64,000 bases of DNA from Agrypnia vestita (GCA_016648135.1 JADDOH010014749.1:1-64000); one strand, 5' to 3'; positions 23,105-33,927 are shown, numbered from the stretch's first letter. Translations and numbers: made by a program. Notes: generated by a model not told the origin, from the sequence alone.

Positions 23105-23613
23105 TTAGCAATTTACAGAACTTTTCTTTAATATTACCACGATCATATAATTTAAGAAATATTTATGACTGCTCTCAGTACCACATTTCAAAAGATCTTC
23201 AACTTGTTCAGAAATATACCTTTTACTTTTTAATTCATCTATCACTTTTTTCAGTAACACTATTTTTTTTGTATTTCGCACTCTCTGTGCTCTCATAATT
23301 CTAACGATTGTAGAAAATCTTTTGCATTTATTTATTTCCGAATTTTTTCCTTAATTTGTTTTTTCCTTAATATTGTTTTTGTTTCACATATGTTCATTAA
23401 TTCTTGCTCTTGTATTGGCGCGAGCCATTCCTTAAGTCGTTTATTTACATCACAATACTGAAAAAGACACATTAAAATACTTCTCCCGTATAACTGGAAG
23501 GTTCGTGGTCGATGGAATGGAAGAGTGATTGATAGTAAATGTTTATTTTTTCCCGGAGACATGCTCCGGAAATTAGTTAAAATGTACAAGTAAGAAATAT
23601 AAATGATGAACAA
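23105..23613 (-). pseudogene. Possible THAP/P-element-type transposase coiled-coil fragment
   Basis: Two minus-strand frames (23613-23332 and 23296-23105) adjoin. Together they encode a lysine-rich helical segment: RLKEWLAPIQEQEL, RKKQIKEKIRK, then TKKIVLLKKVIDELKSKRYI and SEQVEDLLKCG. The pattern resembles the region after the THAP domain of P-element-like transposases (a leucine-spaced helix ending in an LLS/ISEQVEDLL-type motif). The THAP finger and catalytic domain are not visible, so this rests on weak similarity. Confidence 0.28.
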
Positions 23614-24340
23614 AGGAATATATGTTTTGACGTAGCAAAGGCCTGCTCGATGTTACGCCAGAGGCCCGACCGGTGTGGTGTGACTTTGGATACGAATTAT
23701 TACGTACGTATTTGTACGATTATTTTCATACGTATGGGGCGCGCACATTGATTGCGCCTTGCGTTGGTCACGATCAGTTACTTTTCGCATTTCTCCAATA
23801 ACGTTTGTGCCAAATGAATAATCTGTATCTTCTGGAAAACTTTATTAAGGCAGACTTAAATAATGACAAATTTCCTGATTATCTATCTTATAGATTCACA
23901 AATGCTGGGGAGAATCGAAGTGCATTGAGAGCTCATAACATCGGAGAAATATTTAAAAGTCTTTTGTTCGAAGTACATAATTATACCTCACCTTCATTAA
24001 ACCAAATTATTTGACTTACAGGTAATTTTTAGTTCTTTAGAGATTCTCCGCCATGATCTGAACTGATGGTCACGTCGTTGAATCACTTTGGTCCCACAAA
24101 CATTTGTGGTCATCTGTCAAATTGACAACATTTTCAATATCCATTGTACGAAATCGCAAAAATTTTCGAACAAATCCGGATCGTGTCGGACGTCGCATCT
24201 ATACGTGCGTAGATGCACTACTAAATCGTGTACAGTGTGCGATGTTCAATACTACTTCGAAGGTCAGGAATGTACTTGCGTATTCGTACGTAAACGTACT
24301 ACTCAATTTCGTAAGAAAACGCATCCAGTGTGCGGCTATT
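23614..24340. other. Unassigned sequence
   Basis: Overlapping plus-strand frames at 24088-24399 and 24104-24409 are long for the region but show no domain. The segment around GTGCGGCTATTTATTTAGGA (near 24330) looks like repeat DNA. Confidence 0.3.
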
Positions 24341-24354
24341 TATTTAGGACACCT

Positions 24355-24416
24355 ATTCACTATCCTGCATCGCAGTCCGCCGTGCAGTCCGCCGCGTAAT
24401 GCAGAATAGTGAATGT
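24355..24416. repeat. Imperfect palindrome with GCAGTCCGCC repeats
   Basis: ATTCACTATCCTGCAT and its complement ATGCAGAATAGTGAAT (one mismatch) surround two copies of GCAGTCCGCC (24372-24381, 24384-24393). Further copies lie at 24496-24505 and 26035-26044, with an inverted one at 24526-24535. ACTATCCTGCAT recurs inverted at 26045-26056, so 24359-26056 might be one old element later invaded by others. Confidence 0.55.
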
Positions 24417-24779
24417 AGTTGCAGTCTGCACTGCATGGCATCCTGCAACCCATCCAGCAAGCCATAGATAAGTGCATCAAGCTCCGCCCACCTTTGCAGT
24501 CCGCCGTGAGGAGTGTCAGTGGGTCGGCGGACTGCACTGCGTACAATCAGTACGATCCTGCATGGTGGAGATAAATTTCTCTTTTCTATGGTGACGGACT
24601 GCTGTTTTGTACTTTTCTATGATTTTTTTATGCAGAAGAGTGAATTTTGTAGCCGGACACAAGACGCAATCCATCACTTTATTTACAGTGGATAACGTAG
24701 GCTTAGGAGAATTTAAAGAAATTTATAAAGAAAACCGATGTTATGTTATGTTATGTTTATGTTAATTTATATAGTGTCA

Positions 24780-25020
24780 TTTTTGCGTAAGAGACGCTTC
24801 AAGGGCGCTTTACAGATGCGACATCCCGAAAAAATGAGTTTTTAGGCTCTTCTTGAAGTGTTTGTGGTTCTCCATAGATCGCAGTACTGGAGGCAGCTGA
24901 TTCCACATAGCTGGGCCCGCAAAGCTGAAAGCATGTTCCGCAAACTTGGTGGCTCCAGGTCTCCTTGGTACTACCAGCCTGCAGAGCGCCTCCGATTATG
25001 GAATACTAAATCACCAAATC
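24780..25020 (-). pseudogene. CR1-like non-LTR retrotransposon, C-terminal reverse-transcriptase ORF fragment
   Basis: Reading the minus strand from about 25000 downwards gives LVVPRRPGATKFAEHAFSFA, then GPAMWNQLPPVLRS and HFKKSLKTHFF. This is the closing segment of CR1/Jockey-type ORF2 proteins. One stop follows shortly after THFFGMSHL. A (TTATG) run at about 24740-24765 lies just beyond the 3' end and may be its simple-sequence tail. The rest of the element is missing. Confidence 0.72.
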
Positions 25021-25030
25021 ACAGTAGGTA

Positions 25031-25173
25031 CAGTTGCCGGCAAACTTCTTGAAATTCTTTGGCGTAGTGGGGGAATGCGCAGAAGACAAAATTTGGGTCT
25101 CTTTGGTGGAATGGTACATGTGCAAACTTCCCCCCACTACGCCGTAAAATTTCAAGATGTTTGCCGGCTACTG
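25031..25173. mobile_element. 143-bp MITE with TA target duplication, copy 2
   Basis: Ends CAGTTGCCGGCAAACTTCTT and, inverted, CAGTAGCCGGCAAACATCTT are flanked by TA at 25029-25030 and 25174-25175. The arms are paired through CCCCCACTACGCC. It lies in opposite orientation to the copy at 20946-21090, judged by the ATGCGCAGAAGACAAAATTT core. Confidence 0.9.
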
Positions 25174-25350
25174 TAATAAGCAAATGAGAAATACAGCACT
25201 ACAAGAATTGTTATCAGTTTTTAAGAATTATGATTCCACCGCAAATATCATGTCGGTCAGAAAAAAATTGATAGGTACTTTAAAAGCAAATTATAATCAG
25301 GAGAGAAAAAAGTATTAATGAGCAATAGAACAGGAAGCACAGATGATATA

Positions 25351-25845
25351 CAGAGCCTTACAGAGCTAGTCCACAATACTTTACAGGTGGAGCCCTGATT
25401 ATGAGTCGAAAATTTTCGAGCAACCATGACTTAATATCAAAAGTTAAGGAGAAATGCGATATCAAAGTTTGCATTTTTTTTTTCAATTCCGACTTGTTTT
25501 TTGCAAAACGTTGGACTATCATTACAATAACTTATATGGATTATGAAAAATTCATTCGCTTTAATACAAGTCAAATAAAATGATAAAATCCTTCCCATTC
25601 CAATTGGAATTTTTTCAGGGTCTTTATTATTCTATTTAACTTTTATTGAAACGAATGAATTTTTCGTAATCGATATAAGTTACTGTAATAATGCTTGAAC
25701 GTTTCGAAAAAATAAGCCAGAAATATTGAGAAAAAAATGCATCCTTCGATATTGCATAACGCAATAATAACTATTGTCATGGATACTTGAACATTTTCGA
25801 TTCATAACCAAGGCAAAGTATTGTGAACTAGCTTTTTTACACCTG
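25351..25845. mobile_element. 495-bp foldback MITE, copy 3 of the TA family
   Basis: TA at 25349-25350 and 25846-25847 flanks imperfect ends (CAGAGCCTTACAGAGCTAGT against inverted CAGGTGTAAAAAAGCTAGTT). The arms share the family core: TGATTATGAGTCGAAAATTT, GATATCAAAGTTTGCATTTT and TATGGATTATGAAAAATTCA, each with an inverted partner. Confidence 0.85.
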
Positions 25846-26137
25846 TATACTATATTTCTAACCTGTGGTATTATGATCGGCTAAATTTTTTATCCGAAGA
25901 CTCTGACAAGAGCGTAAATTAGTCATATTTGCATGAGAACCGATAACCCATACTTGCGAGAAACTCAACAGTACTGAGGCTGGATCACTTGCAGGACAGT
26001 GTGTGGGCTGTCTCCTGCCTGCGAAGGCTGCGAGGCAGTCCGCCATGCAGGATAGTTAATGGGCTTATATACTCTAAGGTAATGGGCGCCTTTAGTTCGT
26101 CATATTATATCAACCCCCGCCAACCTCCGCCAAAACC

Positions 26138-26192
26138 ACCTGTACACATTGGGCCAACCTCACATTGGGCCTACCACGGCCAACGTGTACAG
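26138..26192. repeat. 55-bp hairpin
   Basis: CCTGTACACATTGGGCC at the left pairs with GGCCAACGTGTACAGG at the right, with a spacer of about 22 bp that repeats CACATTGGGCC. It may be a tiny MITE. It lies about 340 bases upstream of the BACURD start codon, so it could fall in that gene's promoter. Confidence 0.6.
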
Positions 26193-26530
26193 GCCCCTTT
26201 ATAAAAAGTTTTTCATGTATTTTACTATGCTGGAGTTTTGATTACGGCAACACTAAATTGAATGAAAGAAAACGGGGTGTTGTTCGTATTGTTAGAAATC
26301 AATAATTCGGAAATTTTGCTGGTTTGAGCGATGAGTCCTCTAGACTTATTAGAATAGTGCTTACTGTGATTTTTTGATCATCTTAATGTTTTCTTACATG
26401 CTGAATAGTATTTGTTCGTAAACACTGGTTTACGAAAACCCGTAAGTCCTCTTGAGCTCTGTTGAGCTCCTGCTGTCGGTTAAAAATCATTATCAAAATT
26501 TCGGTTCCAACTGAAACCTTGATAGTCACC

Positions 26531-28584
26531 ATGTCTGGGGACCACAAGGCGTATATAAAAGGCAATCCATCCCAATATGTTAAACTCAATGTCGGTGGGA
26601 ATCTATACTATACAACGATAGGAACTCTCACGAAAAATGACACTATGTTAAGGGCTATGTTTAGTGGGAGGATGGAGGTTCTCACTGACTCTGAAGGTAT
26701 CTATAACTTCATTAATACCACAAGAAATATAAATTTCTGTTCTCAATCAAAATTTTTATGTATAATCTCCAAATGAGGTTATGAGGTTTACACAGATTGT
26801 CTCGAAAATCCTTTTTGATACTAAATTGGAGCAGTTTTGATGTATCCTACAACATTCATCACCATTATTTTTGTAGAGGATATACTCTTACATTCTTCTT
26901 GTAAGTGCATATTTTGGTATTTGATCCATTACATCTTTGTTAAGGCTCAGTTTGGAAAAATAAATGGCCTCAAATTATCCTCTTTGTTTTCAATTTGTTT
27001 AATTAACAGTGATATGATACATTCTTGACTTAAAAAATGTATTTTCTATATAAATTGTTGGGACCCTTTGAGAAGTACTAACTTACATGTTCGTTCAAAT
27101 GTGTATTGTGTATAAATGGGCTCCTAACGCCTCTGAACATGTATAAAATAACTTAGTAAAAATGTCCCTCTACGGTGGAGGGAGGGGATGGAGAATTTGT
27201 TGAATAGTTAACCACCATGGTCTAATTGGAAAGGGACCAAAGAGTTGCCGAATCTAGGTCCGCCGCGTGGACCAGAGAGGAAATGGAAGCCACAGGGGTT
27301 ATGAGCTGTCATCCGCATGTTTAAGGATCCTTCACATTAATTATGTTTACCATTTCTTCCATCCCCTACTTAGAGCGTAGCATGCCGTAAAGGATCCTAA
27401 AACTAGTCAACAACAGGTCGTAAGCACTGTGGCTTCCAACCCTTGCTTCGCCGCGGCGCCTGGATTTGGGGACTCTTGTTACCTTTCTGATGAGACTGTG
27501 GTTGCTATCTTTGGCAGTTTCGGCATCATTTGGTATTTGGTTGGTTTACATTAAATGCTACGCTCACAATTTCAAATAGAAGTGATATACATATTTCTGA
27601 AAAGGAGCATAGCATTTCCATTTCTAAAGAGTATTTTCTGGATAGTTTTTAGATCGCCAAATGCGTATGCTTCTATTAAAAAAATTGCTTCTCAAAGGGT
27701 ATATATTATATTTTATTTGATCCAATGTCAACACTGTAAATTATTCTTTGCTTAACTAGGATGGATACTAATTGATAGATGCGGGAAGCACTTTGGAACA
27801 ATATTGAATTATTTAAGAGATGGTACTGTACCCCTACCAGATAGCTGCAAAGAAGTTGCGGAACTGTTGGCTGAAGCAAAATATTATTTGATCGAAGAGT
27901 TAGTAGAATCTTGTCAGCAAGCTCTTGCAAAGAAAGAAAGAGATGCCGAACCTATTTGTAGAGTGCCCTTGATAACCTCACAAAAAGAAGAACAAATGCT
28001 CATTACTTCAACAACGAAGGTTTGTTTTAAATATACCTAATCTACGTAATGTAAAGTATTGATTTGGCTCTGTTACACCCTATATGTCTATTATGAATAT
28101 GAAATAATTAAAACCATTTTTCTGTTTGCAGCCGGTTGTGAAGTTGCTCATCAATAGGCATAACAATAAGTACTCATACACTAGCACATCAGATGACAAT
28201 CTTCTAAAGAATATTGAACTATTCGATAAATTGTCATTGCGATTCAGTGGCCGTGTTCTGTTCATTAAAGATGTAATTGGCTCAAATGAGATATGCTGTT
28301 GGTCATTTTACGGTCACGGTAAAAACCGTGCTGAAGTGTGTTGCACTTCTATCGTATACGCGACAGACAAAAAGCACACAAAGGTTGAGTTTCCCGAAGC
28401 GAGAATTTACGAAGAGACCTTGAGTATTCTGCTTTATGAAAACAGAAATGGTCCTGATCAAGACCTAATGCAGGCGACGTCATCGAGAGGGGCTGTAGCA
28501 GGGATGTCTTACACGAGTGATGAGGAGGAGGAGCGCTCGGGCTTGGCTCGCCTGCGCTCCAACAAACAAAATAACCAGTCGTAG
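26531..28584 (+). CDS. BACURD-type BTB/POZ adaptor (KCTD10/KCTD13/TNFAIP1 family), three coding exons, 292 aa
   Basis: BACURD proteins are substrate adaptors for Cullin-3 E3 ubiquitin ligases; the vertebrate members target RhoA. Coding exons are 26531-26696, 27760-28019 and 28132-28584. The introns are 1,063 and 112 bp, GT-AG, in phases 1 and 0. The T1/BTB domain covers about residues 16-115 ([55 protein letters not shown]). The conserved C-terminal region follows ([36 protein letters not shown]), then an acidic tail, [18 protein letters not shown]. The start follows CACC and gives the expected MSGDHK opening; an in-frame ATG at 26462 lies in likely 5' UTR. Usual family length is about 310-330. 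Intron 1 carries a foldback element. The exact vertebrate orthologue is not decided. Confidence 0.93.
27240..27480. repeat. Foldback element in intron 1 of the BACURD gene
   Basis: The left arm (GGTCCGCCGCG, TGGAAGCCACAGGGGTTATG, AAGGATCCTTCAC) recurs inverted on the right (AAAGGATCCT, GTAAGCACTGTGGCTTCCA, CGCCGCGGCGCC). Arms are about 100 bp and imperfect. It sits entirely inside the intron and does not touch the splice sites. No target duplication was identified. Confidence 0.6.
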
Positions 28585-28641
28585 CGTTTAGAATCAGGCT
28601 TGGCACGGCTCAGGAACAGCAAGCAGAATAATATCTGCTGA
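28585..28641 (+). other. In-frame post-stop extension of the BACURD gene repeating its C-terminal motif
   Basis: Directly after the UAG at 28582-28584 the same frame stays open for 18 codons to a UGA at 28639-28641. It encodes RLESGLARLRNSKQNNIC, repeating the pre-stop [13 protein letters not shown]. In the shared SGLARLR heptad five codons differ, all synonymously. K, Q and one N codon of KQNN also differ synonymously. This looks like a duplication kept under protein-level selection, which would need readthrough, alternative splicing around the stop, or a very recent nonsense mutation. The base after the stop is C. Confidence 0.6.
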
Positions 28642-29560
28642 GTCCATGCCCTGCTTCAGTTTGCCCTCTGCTATATCAATTGATATTTTCTCTTCTGTGT
28701 ATCAGTGGATTGTGGGTGTCTTGGACTGTTTTCATGACCATGATGATTCAGAGTACATTGATCTTGTTTGAAGAGAAGAGATATCATGATGAGAACGTAA
28801 AAACATTGAACATATGAACATTGTAGAAGTGTACAAAATTAACGGGCTACATGAAATTGAACAGCTCAAATTTTTGCCAAATTCGTGTTGTAGAAAATTA
28901 ATTGGTTTTGCCCCAATCATTTCTCAAAGTTCACTACTTTGCTGGCTCAGTTTTATATGGTTATGTATTATTATCTTTTCATATATTTTGAATATCGTCT
29001 GTCATAATGATTGTAGATTTCAATAAGTGAAATTAATTCATCTGGTACATAACAATTTTGTTATTAAGATACAAATATTTAGGTAGCTCATACACAGTGA
29101 ATGAAAAAACAAATTTTCAAAGTTCTCACTACAAACTGATAAAATATGTATTCCACTGTACTATGTAAAGGTGAGCCAGCGATTTTGTTACCCCATTTAT
29201 TTCACTTTTGAATGTAAGCAGGGTCCCTGAAACTGTGATATGTTTTAGATGCAAATTATCCACCTAGAATCCTTATAGTTATTATTCTAAAAGGGTTTTT
29301 TTAAATTGATGTTTCAAAAGTAATATAATGTTAATATTAGTGAATATGTTGTGAAGTTCCGGCAGGTATTGATGCCGTATTTATACAGAACACAATTATG
29401 ATGATTATAAGGGATTTTTGAAATGGTGAAGGAATGTTAGATTTATGGAGTGTTACGCTAAGCTACATGCAATAACATTTATTCTCAATGTATGTATTTT
29501 ATCATTGTTGCATTTATGTAAATTAGTGTTTGAATAAATGTAGTATTGCAAATAATTAAA
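28642..29560 (+). other. 3' UTR of the BACURD gene with candidate polyadenylation signal
   Basis: No other gene is visible after the second stop. The first canonical AATAAA found on this strand is at 29533-29538, followed by AT-rich sequence. This would give a 3' UTR of roughly 0.95 kb. The small frames inside are noncoding noise. Confidence 0.45.
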
Positions 29561-30140
29561 TAATCTATTGTCATGCAGTGCATTTTTTTTTAACATAGAA
29601 TATGTTTTATTTGGAGGCTCCCCATTATGTTAGAAGTAGCGCATTTGAAATAGCGTTAGAACATTTTGATACATTTTTAGGAGGTTCGGTGGTAGACTCT
29701 AATATAAAAATATTGTTATTGTTATTTAGTATCTTTGTAGACATCAATGAGGATATATATGTAGGAAAAAAACATATTCTATGCAGGGGCGGTATGATAC
29801 ATGTGTCTGAGAGATGTGAATTGAGACTGCATCTATGTATGTTTTTATGACCCAAACTAATGAACCCCTTATCACTATCCTTAAAATCAATATCATTCAA
29901 CATTAAAATTTCGTATATTGTGTTGCATGTTATTTTCTTCAATATAAATTATTTAACTGTCATTAGTTTTTCTTATACATGTTCTTATATATTTGGGTGC
30001 TGAAAGAGTCCTTGAGAAAAATTGATGAGTGTGTTTGAATGTCCCTAATATTAATTTGTAAGGTTGTTGTCAGCTCTGCGCTGCGTGTAGCTATAATAAT
30101 TGTGTGATGCCGCAAACCTATAATTCGTAGTGATGGTATT
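29561..30140. other. AT-rich intergenic sequence
   Basis: Overlapping frames at 29602-29850 (+) and 29625-29942 (-) are opposite-strand readings of the same DNA and carry no domain. Nothing else was recognised. Confidence 0.35.
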
Positions 30141-30144
30141 TTAA

Positions 30145-30317
30145 CCGGTGACACACTAATGGTTTTTGAGATTTGTATCTGATTGGATCGATGATTGGCA
30201 ACAAATTTTTCGCAATTCGTCAGACAACCATCGGCACTATACAATATTTATATCTTAGTTATTAATCATCGGTATAATCAGATACAAATCCCAAATAACC
30301 ATACTGAAATTGACCGG
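30145..30317. mobile_element. 173-bp TTAA-flanked MITE (piggyBac or Kolobok type)
   Basis: TTAA at 30141-30144 and 30318-30321 flanks ends CCGGTG and, inverted, CCGGTC. The arms include GATTTGTATCTGATT near 30172 and its complement near 30278, plus ATGGTT. It shares the CCGGT end with the element at 30391-31016. Confidence 0.78.
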
Positions 30318-30390
30318 TTAAAATGACCGTTTGACCATCATTAATAATCCGCGAATTAAAAATATTTTTTAGATTTCAACAGTTTGTTAA

Positions 30391-31016
30391 CCGGTCGTAT
30401 GCTGGAGCGTAGATCTACGCGACTATTTTTGTACCCTCTGTATCTGTCTCCAGACAAGTATGCGAATTTTACCTATTTTACCTCTGTTTATGGATTTTTA
30501 AAGCTTATTGGTTGTATCTCATGTTTTTGAATGAATGGACGAGTTCTATTCGTCAAGTAACCTCATTTGCCGTAAAGTAAATCCGTTAAAAAATCATTCC
30601 AAATGTCATCTTCGAACCGTGCATTAATTGTGTTATTTATCTGTTAAAAAAGTGTTAAAATTAAGTATTTTTGTATTCTTTGATATATTTAGAACGAAAA
30701 TATTAAAATACAATATCTTTAGTGTTATTGCTTCCATGGTTTTATTTGATAAACATGTGCGTACATTTCTGACAGTAAATTTCGTTACTTATTTTCATAA
30801 TTAATAAATGAGAAATTATTGCACAAGTAATTATTGAAATATAAGTAATTATTGAAGTCTGTATATTGAGAAAGCAGAAACTGCAACTTAGCGATTATTG
30901 TTGATTTTTACATGATTATAACCATCACAAAAAAGTTTCTAAAAAAAGCAATCGTGTGGGAAATTGCGCAGCAGACAGGGTACACTCCGCGTTACGCACG
31001 GGTGGCATACGACCGG
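30391..31016. mobile_element. 626-bp TTAA-flanked MITE with 12-bp terminal repeats
   Basis: TTAA at 30387-30390 and 31017-31020 flanks a perfect inverted pair CCGGTCGTATGC. The interior is AT-rich without a frame. TTAA targets and CC-starting ends suggest piggyBac-type non-autonomous elements; Kolobok is an alternative. Confidence 0.85.
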
Positions 31017-31097
31017 TTAAATCAGATATATAAATCAGCACACTGTAACTTGGACACCAATCTTTGATAGCAGAAGAATACTCTATTAAAAGAAAAA

Positions 31098-32600
31098 CAG
31101 TAAAACCCTGTTAATTCGAACCCTGATGATTTGAGATTTGACATACTTCAAAATATAATTTTGTAGTACATTAATCCCGTTAATTTGAAAATCCCGGTAA
31201 TTCATGATTCTAAATAATTTTTAGACCCTTGCGCCATAAATCAATAGATTTTAAGTCACATGACTTTTTGCACGTGCGCCTGTGTAGGGTGTCTTTTTTG
31301 TATTTCAGGGTACCTTATGAAATGCTCTGTATGTCTTTGACTTATCTTATTATTTGACATATTTATTGATTGATTGTATTTCATTATGATGACTAGAGCT
31401 GGAAAAAGGCAGAATCAAAATTAATAATCAAGTGAGGATTGAAGAAGCCTCCCATAAATTCTAAGATAATTAAACGATTATGGCTATCCAAACGTGTCAA
31501 AAAAAAAAAAAAACAATTTTTATTTTGAGTGAGAACAATATTCCTTTTTTTCGTTTGTTTTGAGAGCAGCAATTTTTTTAATCTTTAGCAATAGAAACGT
31601 CACAATTTTTGCATTAATATAAGAAATATTTAAATATTAAAATAAATATTTTATATAATTTCAGGTTCTTATAATTCTTTTGAATAAAAAATAAAGCTTA
31701 AACATGCACATTTCTTGGTTTGATGTAAATTTTTTTACCAGAATACCTGAACCTTCATACTCTATATTCAACAATTTATTAATTACATTTTTATAAATCT
31801 TCTAGTTTTATTATATTGGAGAAAACTTCATAGTCCTTTTATCAAATCTCTGTCACTGTTAAACCGCCTCACTCACATGTCCAGACTATATATGAAATAT
31901 GAAACAATATGAAATCTTGTGGCGAGTATGATGGGTGCCACGGAAGTTCCCATTCAAGTTCCATTATCTTGTAATGGGGAATCTTTGTCGCATAAGGTAG
32001 AGCTTTGTCAATGCTTCTCGTTTTTTTAACCATTTTTCCTGAACCCTTAAAATGATCACAATACATGCTAGTTTAGTAATACAATAAAACCCCATCAAAA
32101 ATTGCAATACAATTGCGAAAATCGCCAAAAATCGTAAAACTCGTGAAAATGTCAGTGAAAAATGTCTGAAATTTTGAATATTTTAAGAAATCATTTCAAA
32201 AATGTAATATTTATTATGCTAATACGAAGATCGCGACATTTATATTACTAAAGTACCCGATATTGATTGTTCTCACTTGCGAAAAAATCGAATTATTTTT
32301 TTTAATTTCGTCAAATTTACAATACGATTCAAATTTTATGAACTAAAATGTATTGATTTATGCTGCACTAAAAATTATTTTGAAAAATCAAAAATCGCGA
32401 TGCTATTGCGAAATTCGCCAAAAATTGCAAAACTCATGAAAAAAACATTAATTTTGTGATAAAGTCTGCATTTTTGCATAAATTTTTATATAAGGGGTTA
32501 ATCTACTTTGAAATGAGCATTTTGGGACTTATGGGTTTTAAAAATTTCGAATCATGGCAAATTTTGAAATATTGGGGTTCGAATTAATGGGGTTTTACTG
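31098..32600. mobile_element. pogo-like non-autonomous transposon, second copy
   Basis: Ends CAGTAAAACCCTGTTAATTC (31098) and, inverted, CAGTAAAACCCCATTAATTC (ending 32600). TA follows on the right (32601-32602); on the left the dinucleotide is AA, a decayed target. It shares CTTGCGCCATAAATCAATA and the region around TTCGTAAAACTCGTGAAAAT with the copy at 15049-17397. The middle (about 31265-32090) appears to be later insertion material. Confidence 0.75.
31869..32066 (-). pseudogene. Possible mariner transposase relic inside the pogo-like element
   Basis: The minus-strand frame contains KIMELEWELPWHPSYSPQDF. This resembles the mariner stretch that runs from the helix before the third catalytic aspartate through HPPYSPDLAP. 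The match is degenerate and short (under 40 residues) and the flanks show no further similarity. Confidence 0.35.
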
Positions 32601-32602
32601 TA

Positions 32603-33340
32603 GTTTATAACTAATTTCTTCCACTTTTCGAACCTCGCAGTGAACTATTCCTGTACAAGTCCACTAAAAGCAGAACAAATTCTTTTTTGGTGTTTAAATA
32701 TGCCCTTAGTGCTTGTGGCAATGATCATATGTATAGATAACCGATGCGAAGAACCCCTTGTAATCCAAGTATACGATCCATTTTCGTACATGCAATGATG
32801 AGATTAAAAAATTATTTAGTTTTTGACTATGTTTAAAGAGAAAAGCATGTATGGTAAGTTTACTTTCTGTAATCCTTTCTTTCCCAGTTGCTTCGAGCGT
32901 GATCTTATGTTTCTTGACTTGTAGTCTCATAGTTTGTAGCAAAAACTTGGGGAGTCTTCTTCATGCCATTTTGAATAGAAAATATTCTTTACACTTTGGG
33001 TGAAATGTTGACAGTTACGGAGGTAAGCAACATCAAAGTTTGCATTTTTCTTTTGATATTTCTGACATATTTTCTGTAAAATGTTGAAGTATCACTACAA
33101 TAACTTGTATGGAATATTAGCCCTTTGAACCCTGATATAACTAAGTTCCTGAACAATTCTCAACATTCAAAATTCAAAAAGAATATTTGACAATAAAAAG
33201 GAATTTCAATAAAAATAGAATTTTTTATTAATATTTTGTCAATTATGTTATTTTCTTATGTTTGTGTAACCTTTTATCTTCCATTTTAGTAGATTGTTTC
33301 GGTAATGCGCTGCGCTTCGGCATGATAGATAAATAAGATG
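32603..33340. other. Intergenic sequence with a fragment of the TA foldback family
   Basis: Bases about 33022-33118 (ACATCAAAGTTTGCATTTTT, TTTCTGACATATTTTCTGTA, CTACAATAACTTGTATGGAA) match one arm of the family at 12690, 16266 and 25351. No second arm or ends are visible. The minus-strand frame 32706-32942 has no recognisable domain. Confidence 0.5.
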
Positions 33341-33353
33341 TTATAAATAGAGT

Positions 33354-33530
33354 AGCTTGTTGATCTTGTGGTTAGAACTCTCGCTTCGTGATCCGAAGGT
33401 CATGGGTTCGAACCTCACTCTAGACCAGCAAGTTAGTTCTATTTTCATAGCACAAGTGTTTAGCTTAGTTTGAAAATAGTAAGAATATTGATGTGACACA
33501 TATTCTGGGTTCGCATCTCTATTTAAAAAA
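33354..33530 (+). repeat. tRNA-derived SINE-like sequence
   Basis: A polymerase-III A-box-like stretch (TTGTGGTTAGAACTC, 33366-33380) and a B box (GGTTCGAACC, 33405-33414) are spaced as in a tRNA. The anticodon arm can form CTTCG/CGAAG. The acceptor stem does not close properly and an unrelated tail follows, so this is more likely a SINE head than a working tRNA gene. Confidence 0.6.
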
Positions 33531-33779
33531 AATAATTTGAAAATTGGGTTATTGTGCAGCTTAGCAGCATCTATCACTCGGTCTTCATGGGCGGAGCCTT
33601 CTTTCAGCAACAAAAAAGGGTTATTAGACAGGTTATTTTTCATAAATGGTCATCGAATTGCTTTATAAAGGTTCAAATTATGACTTACATAAATTGGTGA
33701 GAACTTATCTGTGGTAAATTTATAAATGGTGAATCTTAATATTATTTGATAAAAATTGTGGACTTTTATGCTTCTACAT

Positions 33780-33927
33780 TCTAAGAGGTCCAATCACAGA
33801 AGCGAAACACATCACAAAACATCCAAGCTTTAGTAAATTATATAGATTAATTGTGATCTCACCGGGAATCGAACCCGAAATCTTCTGTGTGAGAAGCCAG
33901 TGTCATGCCCTAGGCTACGAGGGCCAC
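33780..33927 (-). repeat. tRNA-derived SINE-like sequence, minus strand
   Basis: Minus-strand 33927-33853 has the shape of a tRNA: GTAGCCTAGGGC as A box, anticodon arm CTTC-TCACACA-GAAG (Val-CAC if read literally) and B box GGGTTCGATTCCC (33864-33876 on plus). The acceptor stem has mismatches and non-tRNA sequence follows, so a SINE or tRNA pseudogene is preferred. Confidence 0.6.

Noticed and set aside
26462..26530. Upstream in-frame ATG as the BACURD start
   Set aside because: The extra 23 residues are not family-like; ATG at 26531 follows CACC and gives the expected MSGDHK N-terminus.
33853..33927. Functional tRNA-Val (CAC)
   Set aside because: A and B boxes are present but the acceptor stem has mismatches and SINE-like sequence follows.
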